NCBI RefSeq assembly: GCF_046736075.1
Contig: NZ_CP177163.1
Location: 2,108,001-2,172,000, forward strand
Source: Stenotrophomonas sp046736075
Lineage (GTDB): Bacteria; Pseudomonadota; Gammaproteobacteria; Xanthomonadales; Xanthomonadaceae
Direction of reading: 5' to 3'
Length of the DNA: 64,000 nucleotides
Part shown: piece after piece, positions 1-8,178 of the stretch
Numbering within the stretch: the first letter of the stretch is position 1
Layout: each line of letters begins with the position of its first letter
Notes under the pieces: model-generated
The model's input: the letters and a program-made list of their open reading frames with translations, nothing else
Database searches by the model: none
What the model was told of the DNA's origin: nothing
Position numbers and translations under genes: made by a program

Positions 1-936
1 TTCGATCAGCTGGCGCAGGAACGGCAGCGCGTCCTGCACCACGCCGATCACGTGCGGCGCGCAGCGCAGCGAGTAACGGTCCTGCAGGCGCTGCTCGTTG
101 CGCGGCGGGCGATCGCTGTGCAGGTCCTCGCGCAGGCGCGCGGCGATCTGCATCTGGCCCGGGTGCGGCTTGGCGGCGAACAGCATCTCGTCGAAATGGT
201 GCGCGTTGCCGTCGCTGGCCAGCACGTTGAACGCGGTCAGCCGGGTGGCCAGCCGGGTCAGGTAATCGGCGCGATCAAAGGCCAGGCAGGCCAGTGCGGT
301 CATCACCGCAGTGCCGTTCATGATCGCCAGGCCTTCCTTCGGCCGCAGCCGCAGCGGCGCCATGCCGATCTCGGCCAGGACCTCGGCCGCCGCGCGGCGC
401 GTGCCCTGGTACATCACCTCGCGTTCGCCGCACAGCACGGCGGCCACGTACGACAGCGGGGTCAGGTCGCCACTGGCGCCGACCGAGCCTTCGGCCGGAA
501 TCAGCGGCAGCACGTCGTGGCGCAGCAGCGTGGCCAGGCCCTGCAGCAGCGGGTGGCTGACCCCGGACATGCCGCGCACCAGCGAGGCCAGGCGTGCGGC
601 GATCACCGCGCGCGTTTCCTGCGCATCCAGGAACCGCCCCAGGCCGCAGCCGTGATAGGTGAACAGGTGGTGCGGCAGCTCGGCCACGAGCGCCGGGGGA
701 ATGTTCACCGTGCACGAATCGCCGTAGCCGGTGGTCACCCCGTAGATGACACCGTCCTCGCGCAGCAGGCGGTCGAGAAAATCGGCGCCACGCTGGATGC
801 GCGCAGTGAAGTCCGGGTCGTCGGAGACGACTGCCGTGGCCCGGCGCTGCGACAGCGCGACCACGTCTTCGATGGTCAGCGGGGCATCGCCAAAGCGGAG
901 GGGGGTTGCCTGATCGGGGTGGGCCTTACTTGCCAT
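1..936 (-). CDS. Aromatic amino acid ammonia-lyase (MIO family), 3' end cut off by the window
   Basis: Removes ammonia from an aromatic amino acid to give an unsaturated acid. The 312 visible residues carry YGVTTG near residue 65 and the Ala-Ser-Gly triad at 154-156 (GSVGASGDLTPLS) that forms the MIO cofactor. At the substrate-selectivity loop (about 87-92) it reads LPHHLF. A His-His pair there is typical of tyrosine ammonia-lyases, whereas HutH has Ser-His, so tyrosine is a more likely substrate than histidine (inference). The ATG at 936 overlaps the stop of the preceding acyltransferase by 11 bases, so it belongs to the pigment operon. The remaining C-terminal part, probably about 200 residues, lies outside the window. 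Automated annotation may call it HutH. Confidence 0.9.
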   Translation of the reverse strand, partial: MASKAHPDQATPLRFGDAPLTIEDVVALSQRRATAVVSDDPDFTARIQRGADFLDRLLREDGVIYGVTTGYGDSCTVNIPPALVAELPHHLFTYHGCGLGRFLDAQETRAVIAARLASLVRGMSGVSHPLLQGLATLLRHDVLPLIPAEGSVGASGDLTPLSYVAAVLCGEREVMYQGTRRAAAEVLAEIGMAPLRLRPKEGLAIMNGTAVMTALACLAFDRADYLTRLATRLTAFNVLASDGNAHHFDEMLFAAKPHPGQMQIAARLREDLHSDRPPRNEQRLQDRYSLRCAPHVIGVVQDALPFLRQLIE

Positions 937-1867
937 GCGATGCCTGATCCCAGAAGGGGAAGAAATTGAACCAGTCCAAGGGTGCCTGGGTGACCTGAAC
1001 TTCGAGCCACCGGGCGAAATGCTGCGCCTGTTCGGTCAGTGCCGCGTCGCGCGAGCCGCGCGGCAGCACGATGCGGTCGCTGAAGTGTTCAAAGCGCACG
1101 CGGTAGCCGCGCCCCTCGTGCAGGCAGGCCATGCTGTACACCGGGCAGGCCAGCGCGGCGGCAAGCACATAGGCGCCGATCGGGAACTGTGCGATGTGGC
1201 CCAGGAAGGGTGCCGGTACGGTACGTCCGCCGCGCAGCGGGACACGATCGCCGACGATCGCGACAAAACCGCCGTCTGCCACGCGACGCTGCAGCTCTAC
1301 GGCCGTGGCCGGGCCCATGTCGGTAACCTGCATCAGTTCCACCGATGCCAGCGGATCCAGCCGCTGCATCAGGCGGTTGAAGCGCTGCGCGTGCGCGGTG
1401 TGGACCAGCACGGTGATGCGGAAGCCGGGCACCTGTTCGGCCAGCACCTGGCACAACTCCAGGCAGCCGATGTGCGCGGTGAGGATCACCCCACCCTCGC
1501 GGCGCGCGATCTTCTCCAGCATCAGGTCGCGCTGCAGGTGGATGCGGTCGGGCGGATAGCGCCCACCGAGCCCCAGCAGCTTGTCGAGCAGGGTATCGGC
1601 GAACAGCGCGAAGTGTTTCAGGCTCTGCCACGCCCCCGGCGTGCGCCCGAGCACACCGGTATGGGCCTGCAGGCGCTGCAGGTACTGCAGCGATGCGCGC
1701 CGCGCCACGCCGTTGGCCAGCCAGTGGCACAGCACCACTGGATACACGCACAGGCGGAACGGCCAGCGCCCGAACCAGCGGTGCACCCAGCACAGGAACA
1801 GCACTCCGGCTGCGGAGGTGCTCTCGCCGAGATCGGCCCAGTGCGGCGTGGCGGTCGGTGCGGTCAT
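926..1867 (-). CDS. LpxL/HtrB-like lysophospholipid acyltransferase of the aryl-polyene cluster
   Basis: A 313-residue membrane-associated acyltransferase of the lipid A acyltransferase type. The H-x4-E catalytic motif is visible as HIGCLE (residues 132-137), and a hydrophobic segment lies at about 36-50. Members of this family in aryl-polyene clusters are thought to attach the polyene, or its fatty tail, to a lipid or sugar carrier. The ATG at 1867 is chosen because it overlaps the stop of the upstream glycosyltransferase by 4 bases and gives the normal family length. Upstream in-frame codons would run into that gene. Confidence 0.88.
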   Translation of the reverse strand: MTAPTATPHWADLGESTSAAGVLFLCWVHRWFGRWPFRLCVYPVVLCHWLANGVARRASLQYLQRLQAHTGVLGRTPGAWQSLKHFALFADTLLDKLLGLGGRYPPDRIHLQRDLMLEKIARREGGVILTAHIGCLELCQVLAEQVPGFRITVLVHTAHAQRFNRLMQRLDPLASVELMQVTDMGPATAVELQRRVADGGFVAIVGDRVPLRGGRTVPAPFLGHIAQFPIGAYVLAAALACPVYSMACLHEGRGYRVRFEHFSDRIVLPRGSRDAALTEQAQHFARWLEVQVTQAPLDWFNFFPFWDQASHGK

Positions 1868-2646
1868 GCGCGCGGGCCGGAGGCGCGGCGCCACAGCAGG
1901 CGCGGCGCGCGGCGCAGCATGCCGAAGAACAGCCGGGTATGCATGCAGCTGATGCGCACGTTGTCGCGCCAGACGTCGAAGTGCGAAACACCGTCGCTGG
2001 GATAGGTGACCCGCGTGGGCAGGTTGATCACCGCCACCCCGCGCCAGAACAGCCGCACCAGGATCTCGCTGTCGAAATCCATGCGGCGGCCGATGGTTTC
2101 CTCGGCGGCGAGCCGGGTCACCGGCGGCAGCGGGTACACCCGGAAACCGCACATCGAATCGCGCAGATGCAGCGACAGGGTATTGATCCATACCCAGATG
2201 TGGGTGGCGTAGCGGCCGTACAGGCGGGCCTTGGGCACGCTGGCATCGTAGGCCGGCGTGCCGCAGATCACCGTCTGCGGATGCTGCCGCGACAGCGCCA
2301 GGAAGCGGGGAATGTCGGCGGTGTCGTGCTGGCCATCGGCATCGATCTGCAGCACGTGGGTGTACCCCCGCCGCGCCGCCTCGGCGAAGCCGGCCAGCAT
2401 CGCCCCACCCTTGCCCTGGTTGTCCGGCAGGCGCAGCAGCGCTACCGCCGGCGCATGCGCCTGCACCAGCGCATCGAGCACCTGCGCGCAGGGGGCGTGC
2501 GAACCATCGTCCACCAGCAGGCAGGGCGCGCCACTGGCACGCACGCCCTGCACCACCGCGCCGATCGCGCCGGCGTGGTCGTAGACGGGGATCACCACCA
2601 GCGGCACGAAGGCCGCCGCAGCGGTGCTGCCGGCAGCGTCATGCAT
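1864..2646 (-). CDS. Glycosyltransferase family 2 of the aryl-polyene cluster
   Basis: A 260-residue GT-A fold glycosyltransferase. It shows the N-terminal strand VVIPVYDHAG (about residue 15), LVDDGS and the metal-binding IDADGQHD motif near residue 100. Such enzymes sit beside the acyltransferase in xanthomonadin/aryl-polyene clusters and probably glycosylate the polyene or its lipid anchor (inference). The ATG at 2646 overlaps the end of the ligase-dehydratase gene by 8 bases and is the start nearest the first conserved strand. Longer starts would add a basic tail without homology that lies inside the neighbour. Confidence 0.88.
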   Translation of the reverse strand: MHDAAGSTAAAAFVPLVVIPVYDHAGAIGAVVQGVRASGAPCLLVDDGSHAPCAQVLDALVQAHAPAVALLRLPDNQGKGGAMLAGFAEAARRGYTHVLQIDADGQHDTADIPRFLALSRQHPQTVICGTPAYDASVPKARLYGRYATHIWVWINTLSLHLRDSMCGFRVYPLPPVTRLAAEETIGRRMDFDSEILVRLFWRGVAVINLPTRVTYPSDGVSHFDVWRDNVRISCMHTRLFFGMLRRAPRLLWRRASGPRA

Positions 2647-4324
2647 CGCCGAAGACCACCCTGCCGCTGGCGTGCACGCCGTGGTCGGAGGTGTAGCGGA
2701 AACCCAGCGTCGCCTTGGCCGCATCCCAGGCCAGCGCGAGCTGCAGGCAGTCGCCCGGCCGCGCCACATGCTGGAACTTCAGTGCGTCCATGCGCAGGAA
2801 GCGCGGCGGCAGCGTGAATGCCATGCGCCCGTAGTGGATCGCCCAGTCCAGCTGGACCACGCCCGGCAGGATCTTCGCCTGCGGGAAGTGGCCGTCGAAC
2901 ACGACCAGATCCGCCTCCAGCGGCAGGCGCAGCGCGGCCGCGTCGGCGTCGCGCTGCACCCACTCCGCAGCCGGCATCAGCGGCCGGAACAGCGCGCCGA
3001 GCGCGGCCGCGGTCACCTTGCCCTGTGCGTTGAACGGCAGTTCTTCGACGAAGCGCCAGCGCCGTGGCCGGGTGACCGCATCGTGGCTGCCGGCCAGGGC
3101 CGTGCCCAGCTGCTGCGCCAGGCGGCGGCGCTCGCCGTCGGACCACTGCCCGGCACCGGCCTGCTGCGGCACCACAACGGCGGCGAGCTGATCGCGCGCG
3201 CCAGGCAGCACCAGCACGCGCACGTCCTGCACCATCGGGTGGTCGCGCAGCTGCTGTTCCAGCGCGTCCAGCGACACCCGCCGTTCCTCGATCTTGACGA
3301 TGCGGTCGGCACGGCCGAGCAGGCGGAAACTGTGGCCTTCATCGGCCGCGACGCGGTCCTGGGTCTGCCACCAGCCGGCGGCGTCCAGGTGCGGCGAGGA
3401 AACGGCCAGGCAGCCGTCCTGGATCCGCCACGCCACCCCCGGCAGGGGATGCCATTGCGGCGATTCGGCGCTCCAGCGGCGCCAGGCGATGCCGCCGGTC
3501 TCGCTGCTGCCGAACACCTCGGTCGGCGCCACGCCGAGCAGCGCGCGCACCTGCAGCGCCGCCTCGGCGGGCAGCGGCCCGCCGGACGAGAACACCGCCC
3601 GCAGCCGCCCGTTCAGCGAGGACCAGTCCAGCTGTTCCGGCAGCCGCTTGAGGTGTGCCGGGGTTGCCACCAGCACCGAATCCTGCGCGGCCAGTGCGCT
3701 GACCAGGTCTTCATGGAAGAACCGGCGCGGCTGGATCGCGCGGCCCGCCGCCAGCGGCCACAGCACGCGGAACAGCAGCCCGTAGATGTGCTGGTGCGAG
3801 ACCGTGCCGTGGATCTGCGCGCCGTCGAGCTGTTCGCCAAACGCAGCCTGCAGCGCGTCCACCTCGCGGGTGAGCTGGCGCATGCGCTTGGCGATGGCCG
3901 TGGGCGCGCCGGTGCTGCCGGAGGTGAACACCACCAGTTCCAGCGCGTCCTCGTCCAGCGCCTGCAGCGGCATCGCGGCGGTGCTGCCATCGGCCGGGCG
4001 CAGCGGGGCATAGCGCTCCGGCACGTCGCCGACGAACCCCGCCACGCGCGGGCTCAGGCCATCCAGCGTGGCGGGCAGGTTGTCGCCGCCCAGGAACACC
4101 CGCTTGCCGGCGTGCCAGGCACCGAACAGCGCGGCCGCGAAGGCCAGCGCATCATCGAAGTACAGGGCCCAGTCGCGGCCCGGCGCCTGCGCGAACGCCT
4201 GCTGCCAGCGCTGCACCTGGTCCACGAAGGCGGCATGGTCGAGCACGCCCCCTTCGACCACGCCCACGGCGCGGCCCGGCCGTGGCGCCACCGCCAGCCG
4301 ATCCAGTGCGATCCACTCAGCCAT
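2639..4324 (-). CDS. AMP-dependent acyl ligase fused to a hotdog-fold 3-hydroxyacyl-ACP dehydratase domain
   Basis: A 561-residue two-domain enzyme. The N-terminal adenylation domain has the nucleotide loop FTSGSTG (133-139), the EVFGSSETGG core near 270 and the hinge motif GRADRIVKIEERRV around 345-358. From about residue 450 a hotdog dehydratase follows with DGHFPQAKILPG, the FabZ/FabA-like His-Phe-Pro signature. The ligase would load an aromatic starter acid onto a carrier protein, and the dehydratase would form the polyene double bonds. It overlaps its neighbours by 8 bases on each side. Other clusters may encode these two activities separately, so the fusion is worth noting. Confidence 0.9.
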   Translation of the reverse strand: MAEWIALDRLAVAPRPGRAVGVVEGGVLDHAAFVDQVQRWQQAFAQAPGRDWALYFDDALAFAAALFGAWHAGKRVFLGGDNLPATLDGLSPRVAGFVGDVPERYAPLRPADGSTAAMPLQALDEDALELVVFTSGSTGAPTAIAKRMRQLTREVDALQAAFGEQLDGAQIHGTVSHQHIYGLLFRVLWPLAAGRAIQPRRFFHEDLVSALAAQDSVLVATPAHLKRLPEQLDWSSLNGRLRAVFSSGGPLPAEAALQVRALLGVAPTEVFGSSETGGIAWRRWSAESPQWHPLPGVAWRIQDGCLAVSSPHLDAAGWWQTQDRVAADEGHSFRLLGRADRIVKIEERRVSLDALEQQLRDHPMVQDVRVLVLPGARDQLAAVVVPQQAGAGQWSDGERRRLAQQLGTALAGSHDAVTRPRRWRFVEELPFNAQGKVTAAALGALFRPLMPAAEWVQRDADAAALRLPLEADLVVFDGHFPQAKILPGVVQLDWAIHYGRMAFTLPPRFLRMDALKFQHVARPGDCLQLALAWDAAKATLGFRYTSDHGVHASGRVVFGDA

Positions 4325-4868
4325 GACCGTGCGCCGCCTTCACCCGCCGACGTACCAGCCATTCCCCGGCAAACAGGACACCCATCATCACGTACGCCAA
4401 CAATCCGTTGTACAACGCCCAGACCTGGTCGGACGCCCACAGCGCCGTGGCCAGGGCCAGGCCCCCGTTGAGAATGAAAAACCCGCACCAGACACTGGTG
4501 ACGTGGCGGGTATAGACCACGGCGAACGGCGGCAGTTCCGGCTCGCTCAGCCGCGCCAGCCGCTCCACCGCACTGGGCGGGAAGCGCAGGCTGGTGGCGA
4601 AGATCACCAGCATCACCGCGTTCACCAGCGCCGGGTAGAGCTTCAGCGGCAGCGACTGGTTGAAGGCCGTGGCCACCAGGGCCAGTACGCCGGTGCCCAA
4701 TGCCGCCACCCACCACACCGGCTGCCGGGTGGTCAGGGCGCGCAGGGCGGCCAGCGCGAACAGCAGCAGCGACAACCAGCGTGGCTCGAAATGCCCCAGC
4801 GACAGGTAGACCACCAGCGGGTACGCCAGCGACAGCAACGCAAACGCCGCAACGCGTACCCGGACCAT
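4317..4868 (-). CDS. Multi-pass membrane protein of aryl-polyene clusters (COG4648 type)
   Basis: A 183-residue integral membrane protein with about five to six hydrophobic helices, starting at residue 5 and ending with a basic tail (RRRVKAAHGHG). A short conserved-looking segment, TRHVTSVWCGFFILNGG, lies around 122-138. Proteins of this type are found beside the ligase in aryl-polyene clusters. The biochemical role is unknown, and lipid carrier handling or export is a guess. The stop overlaps the ligase start by 8 bases. The ATG at 4868 follows the carrier protein gene after 21 bases. Confidence 0.75.
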   Translation of the reverse strand: MVRVRVAAFALLSLAYPLVVYLSLGHFEPRWLSLLLFALAALRALTTRQPVWWVAALGTGVLALVATAFNQSLPLKLYPALVNAVMLVIFATSLRFPPSAVERLARLSEPELPPFAVVYTRHVTSVWCGFFILNGGLALATALWASDQVWALYNGLLAYVMMGVLFAGEWLVRRRVKAAHGHG

Positions 4869-4889
4869 GTCTGCCGTCTGCCGCCGCCG

Positions 4890-5147
4890 TCAGGCGGCCG
4901 CTTGCCCGGGCAGCAGCCCGTGAACCACATCCACGATGTCCTGCACCGTCCGCACCGACTTGAATGCCTCCGGCTGCAGGTTGCGGCCGAGCAGCGGCTT
5001 GAGCTGCACGATCAGGTCGACCGCGTCGATGCTGTCGATGTCCAGGTCGTCGTACAGACGCGCCTCGGGCGTGATGCGCGACGGCTCGATCTCAAAGCTG
5101 TCCTTGAGGATCTTGACGATGCGATCGAAAAGTTCGTTCTTGGTCAT
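4890..5147 (-). CDS. Acyl carrier protein (second of the pair)
   Basis: An 85-residue phosphopantetheine carrier. The attachment serine lies in DIDSIDAVDLIVQL at about residue 38, the standard D-S-x-D/E pattern before helix II. It would hold the growing aryl-polyene chain. It follows the first carrier by 18 bases, and the paired carriers are a hallmark of aryl-polyene clusters. It needs a phosphopantetheinyl transferase; one is encoded at 61531-62130. Confidence 0.92.
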   Translation of the reverse strand: MTKNELFDRIVKILKDSFEIEPSRITPEARLYDDLDIDSIDAVDLIVQLKPLLGRNLQPEAFKSVRTVQDIVDVVHGLLPGQAAA

Positions 5148-5165
5148 GGGTAAATCCTGGCGCCG

Positions 5166-5426
5166 TTACAGCGACTGGCGTGCGGCGACGAACTCGCTCA
5201 GCGCACGCACACTGGAGAAATGGCGACGGGTCTCTTCCGAATCGGCCGACAGGCTGACACCGTACTTTTTCTGCAGGGCCAATCCAAGTTCAAGCGCGTC
5301 GATCGAATCCAGGCCCAGTCCCTCGACGAACAGGGGGGCCACCGGGTCGATGTCTTCGGGAGCGATGTCTTCCAATGAAAGCGATGAAATGATCAATTCC
5401 TTGATCTCGTGCTCAAGTGCCTGCAC
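5166..5426 (-). CDS. Acyl carrier protein (first of the pair), GTG start
   Basis: An 86-residue carrier protein with the attachment serine in GLGLDSIDALELGLAL. The GTG at 5426 is preferred over an ATG 36 bases upstream. The protein then begins (M)QALEHEIKELIISS, like homologous aryl-polyene carriers, and a GGAGA ribosome-binding site lies about 9 bases before it. The overlap with the acyltransferase gene also falls from 50 to 14 bases. Same expected role as its neighbour, holding starter or chain intermediates. Confidence 0.88.
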   Translation of the reverse strand: MQALEHEIKELIISSLSLEDIAPEDIDPVAPLFVEGLGLDSIDALELGLALQKKYGVSLSADSEETRRHFSSVRALSEFVAARQSL

Positions 5427-6216
5427 GGGTAGCGTCTCCGGCGAAGTCGAAATAGTGGGCAAGGTGGTCGGTCACGCGCCTGGCTGCCAAGGCATCCCCC
5501 CTGGGCGTGTCGCCGGTACCCATCAGAAAGGGCGCGATCGGGAGATCCTCCCCGACTTCCAGCTGAACGTGAAAGCGCCGTGACGGTACACGATACCATT
5601 TCTGACCCTTGGTCAGGGTAGGCGGAGAGCAGGTGATCCGGACCGGGGTGATGTCCAGACCACCCCGTACGGCGATGTTGGCCGCCCCGCGCTGCAGCCG
5701 CGGCGGCTGCCCGGGCACGCTGCGCGTGCCTTCCGGGAAGATCACCAGGTTGCCGCCGGCCTGCACCGCTGCGATGCAGTCGTCGATCAGGCCGGCGCCG
5801 TCGTCATTGGACACATAGCCGGCCGCGCGCACCGGGCCGCGCATGAACGGGTTGCGGGCCACGGCCTGCTTGACCACGCAGTCGGCGTTGGGCAGCTGGG
5901 CGATCAGCAGCACCACGTCGATCAGGGTCGGATGGTTGGCCAGGATCAGCAGCCCGTTGCGCTGCAGGCGCTCCGCGCCCCGGATCTCATAGGTCATCAC
6001 CCCCAGCCGGCGCATCAGGCCGACGTGGCTGGCAAAGCTCAGCTGCACCAGCCGCCGGGCCAGGGTCCGCCGCCGGACCGGGTCGCGGACCAGGAACAGC
6101 AGCGGGAACAGCACCCCGCCGAGCACCAGCCCGCCGATGCCGAACACCGCAAAGCTCAGCCCCGTGCCCAGCACCCGCCAGGCATGGTCGAGCCGGCCGC
6201 CCCGGCGCTCAGTCAC
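5413..6216 (-). CDS. 1-acylglycerol-3-phosphate-type acyltransferase, GTG start
   Basis: A 267-residue PlsC-family acyltransferase. An N-terminal hydrophobic segment (about 15-40) is followed by the NHPTLID catalytic motif (H-x4-D) and the FPEGTRS motif. It is the second acyltransferase of the pigment operon and probably transfers the polyene or an acyl group to a lipid (inference). The GTG at 6216 overlaps the ketosynthase-like stop by 8 bases (GTGACTGA arrangement). A longer frame upstream lies wholly inside that gene and looks non-biological. Confidence 0.88.
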   Translation of the reverse strand: MTERRGGRLDHAWRVLGTGLSFAVFGIGGLVLGGVLFPLLFLVRDPVRRRTLARRLVQLSFASHVGLMRRLGVMTYEIRGAERLQRNGLLILANHPTLIDVVLLIAQLPNADCVVKQAVARNPFMRGPVRAAGYVSNDDGAGLIDDCIAAVQAGGNLVIFPEGTRSVPGQPPRLQRGAANIAVRGGLDITPVRITCSPPTLTKGQKWYRVPSRRFHVQLEVGEDLPIAPFLMGTGDTPRGDALAARRVTDHLAHYFDFAGDATRAGT

Positions 6217-6946
6217 GGCGCCGCCACTGCCAGGCCTGCCCGTCAACCTGCAGGCCCAGGGTCGGCTGGCCGGACAACAGGAACCGCAGCGCCTCCAGAC
6301 TGTGCGGCAGGGCGCCGGCCGGAACGTCGTCGGCCGCCGAACCGGCCCAGTCCAGCGACACCCGCGTGCCCGGGCGATCGGCCGCCTGCAGCCGCCAGCA
6401 CCACGCGAAATACGGGTCCGGCTCGTCGCGGAAATCGGCATAGATGGCCGGCAACGGGGATTCGTACACGATCACCCGCACTTCCGGGGCACCATCGGCC
6501 AGCAGCCCGAAGGCCTCCATGCAGGCCGCCTCCACCGTGGCCCGCCCGGCCGCGAGGGCCAGGTAGTTGCCGCGATGCCCGCGGGCGATCGAATACAGCG
6601 CGGCGATCGCGTTGTGCACCGACAGACCGAACGCGGTCGGCGACAGGCCGGCATCGGCGGTCAGGGTATCGAGCAGTTCCATCGAGCGGGCCACGTCGCC
6701 GTGCCGCGAGGCGAACACCAGCGGCACCTGGCCGGCGTCCTCGGGCTGCTCGCACCAGCAGGCGGCCTGGATCGCCATGCGCCCCAGCCGCTCGATGCGC
6801 CGGCGCTGCATGGCCGGCACTTCGGCCAGCGCCGGCGTGTCATCGCCCGACGGCAGGGTCGGCGCCTGCGCCCATGCCTGCCAATCGGCCTTCGACGTCA
6901 GTCCCGGGGCCCAGGCCGACCAATCCACTACTGAAAACTCAATCAT
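6209..6946 (-). CDS. Beta-ketoacyl synthase-like protein (chain-length-factor type)
   Basis: A 245-residue protein matching the short ketosynthase-like N-terminal family of aryl-polyene clusters. It begins IEFSVVDWSAWAPG and has the thiolase-fold stretch VFASRHGDVARSMELL and SVHNAIAALYSIARG. At the nucleophile position there is no clear Cys, so it probably acts as a partner or chain-length subunit rather than as a catalytic ketosynthase. It is the first gene of the leftward operon. The ATG at 6946 is preferred over a TTG 9 bases upstream. Confidence 0.82.
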   Translation of the reverse strand: MIEFSVVDWSAWAPGLTSKADWQAWAQAPTLPSGDDTPALAEVPAMQRRRIERLGRMAIQAACWCEQPEDAGQVPLVFASRHGDVARSMELLDTLTADAGLSPTAFGLSVHNAIAALYSIARGHRGNYLALAAGRATVEAACMEAFGLLADGAPEVRVIVYESPLPAIYADFRDEPDPYFAWCWRLQAADRPGTRVSLDWAGSAADDVPAGALPHSLEALRFLLSGQPTLGLQVDGQAWQWRRRD

Positions 6947-7125
6947 TCCCGCCAACTATCGATGGGCACAAAAAGGGTACGAGCCTTGGGGGCGACGCGT
7001 TCCGGCTCCCCCATTCCAGCCGTTCCGCGCCTGTCATCGACATCGTCAGGCACCGTGCGGCGGTGCCGGGAAAGGAGCGCACGCTATCATGACAGCCTTG
7101 GCACTGGCAGCTTTCACAATCTGAA
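6947..7125. promoter_or_regulatory. Divergent promoter region of the pigment operon and xanB2
   Basis: This 179-base gap is the only intergenic space between the leftward pigment operon and rightward xanB2, so it must carry the promoters for both unless one is transcribed from further away. A TATCAT element at about 7086-7091, roughly 35 bases before xanB2, is a possible -10 box. No convincing -35 box or operator repeat was found. Confidence 0.45.
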
Positions 7126-8154
7126 ATGAGCGACGCTCTCGACAACGCATCACCGCCGGCGCGCGCGTTCACTCCGCCCGGCCCCGCGTTGTTTGCCGCC
7201 CGCTATGCGCCGTCTACCGGGCGCGATGACGCCCTGGCCGATCCACATACGCTCGTCGTGTTCGGCTTCGGCACCACGCCCTCGCCCGCGCCGGTCGACG
7301 ACCCGCGCTGGCTGCAGGTGCCGCTGGCCCCGCATGGCCCGGCGCGCATCGAGATCTGGCGCAGTGCCGGCCCGGTCCAGTGCGGCCGCACCGGGACGGT
7401 GCGCTGGTCGCACAACGGGACGGTGCAGTTCGGCGCGCTGGAGATCGACGAAGTGGACGGCGATATCGCCGCTGCCACCGAACAGGCCTACGCCCGGATG
7501 AGCGCCTTCCTGGCGCAGGGGGCCTTCCCGCACCTGCTGCGGACCTGGAACTACCTCGATGCGGTCACCGACGGCGACGGCGACCAGGAACGCTACCGCC
7601 GCTTCTGTGTGGGACGCGTCCGCGGTCTGCAGACGCTGGACGAAGCCGCCCTGCCCGCCGCCACCTGCATCGGCCGCGTCGACGGCGTGCGCCGGCTGCA
7701 GGTCTACTGGTTGTCGGCGTGCGAGCCCGGCCTGCCGCTGGAGAACCCCCGCCAGGTCAGCGCGTTCCGCTACCCCCGCCAGTACGGGCCGCAGTCGCCG
7801 AGCTTCGCCCGGGCCCTGCTGCCGCCGCCGGCGACCGGCCTGCCGCTGCTGCAGTCCGGCACGGCGGCGATCATCGGGCATGCCTCGCAGCACACCGGCT
7901 CGCTGATCGAACAGCTCGATGAAACCCTGACCAATCTGCAGAGCCTGATCGATACCGCACGCCAGCAGCGGCCTGCGCTGTCACCCGCGCTGGGCGCCGA
8001 CTCGCTGCTGAAGGTCTATGTGCGCCGCGCCGACGACATGCCGGCGATCGCGGCGCGGATGGCGGCACTGCCGGCAGCCCCGCCGTTTCTGGTCCTGCAT
8101 GCCGACGTGTGCCGCGCTGAACTGCTGGTCGAGATCGAAGGCCTGCACGGCTAG
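7126..8154 (+). CDS. xanB2: Chorismatase / 3-hydroxybenzoate synthase XanB2
   Basis: A 342-residue cytosolic enzyme of the FkbO/Hyg5-like chorismatase family. XanB2 of Xanthomonas splits chorismate into 3-hydroxybenzoate and 4-hydroxybenzoate, feeding xanthomonadin and ubiquinone synthesis. Family features seen include ARIEIWRS, YLDAVTDGDGDQERYRRFCVGR, the C-terminal CIGRVDG and IGHASQHTGSLIEQL. It lies divergent to the aryl-polyene operon, as expected for its pathway. The ATG at 7126 has only a weak ribosome-binding site. Confidence 0.93.
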   Translation: MSDALDNASPPARAFTPPGPALFAARYAPSTGRDDALADPHTLVVFGFGTTPSPAPVDDPRWLQVPLAPHGPARIEIWRSAGPVQCGRTGTVRWSHNGTVQFGALEIDEVDGDIAAATEQAYARMSAFLAQGAFPHLLRTWNYLDAVTDGDGDQERYRRFCVGRVRGLQTLDEAALPAATCIGRVDGVRRLQVYWLSACEPGLPLENPRQVSAFRYPRQYGPQSPSFARALLPPPATGLPLLQSGTAAIIGHASQHTGSLIEQLDETLTNLQSLIDTARQQRPALSPALGADSLLKVYVRRADDMPAIAARMAALPAAPPFLVLHADVCRAELLVEIEGLHG

Positions 8155-8178
8155 CCGCGACCGGCCGCCGGCCAGGGC

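Noticed and set aside
7100..7120. Possible sigma-54 promoter (TTGGCACTGGCAGC) before xanB2
   Set aside because: The distance between the GG and GC elements is 8 bases rather than the required 10, and the -12 TTGC is missing.
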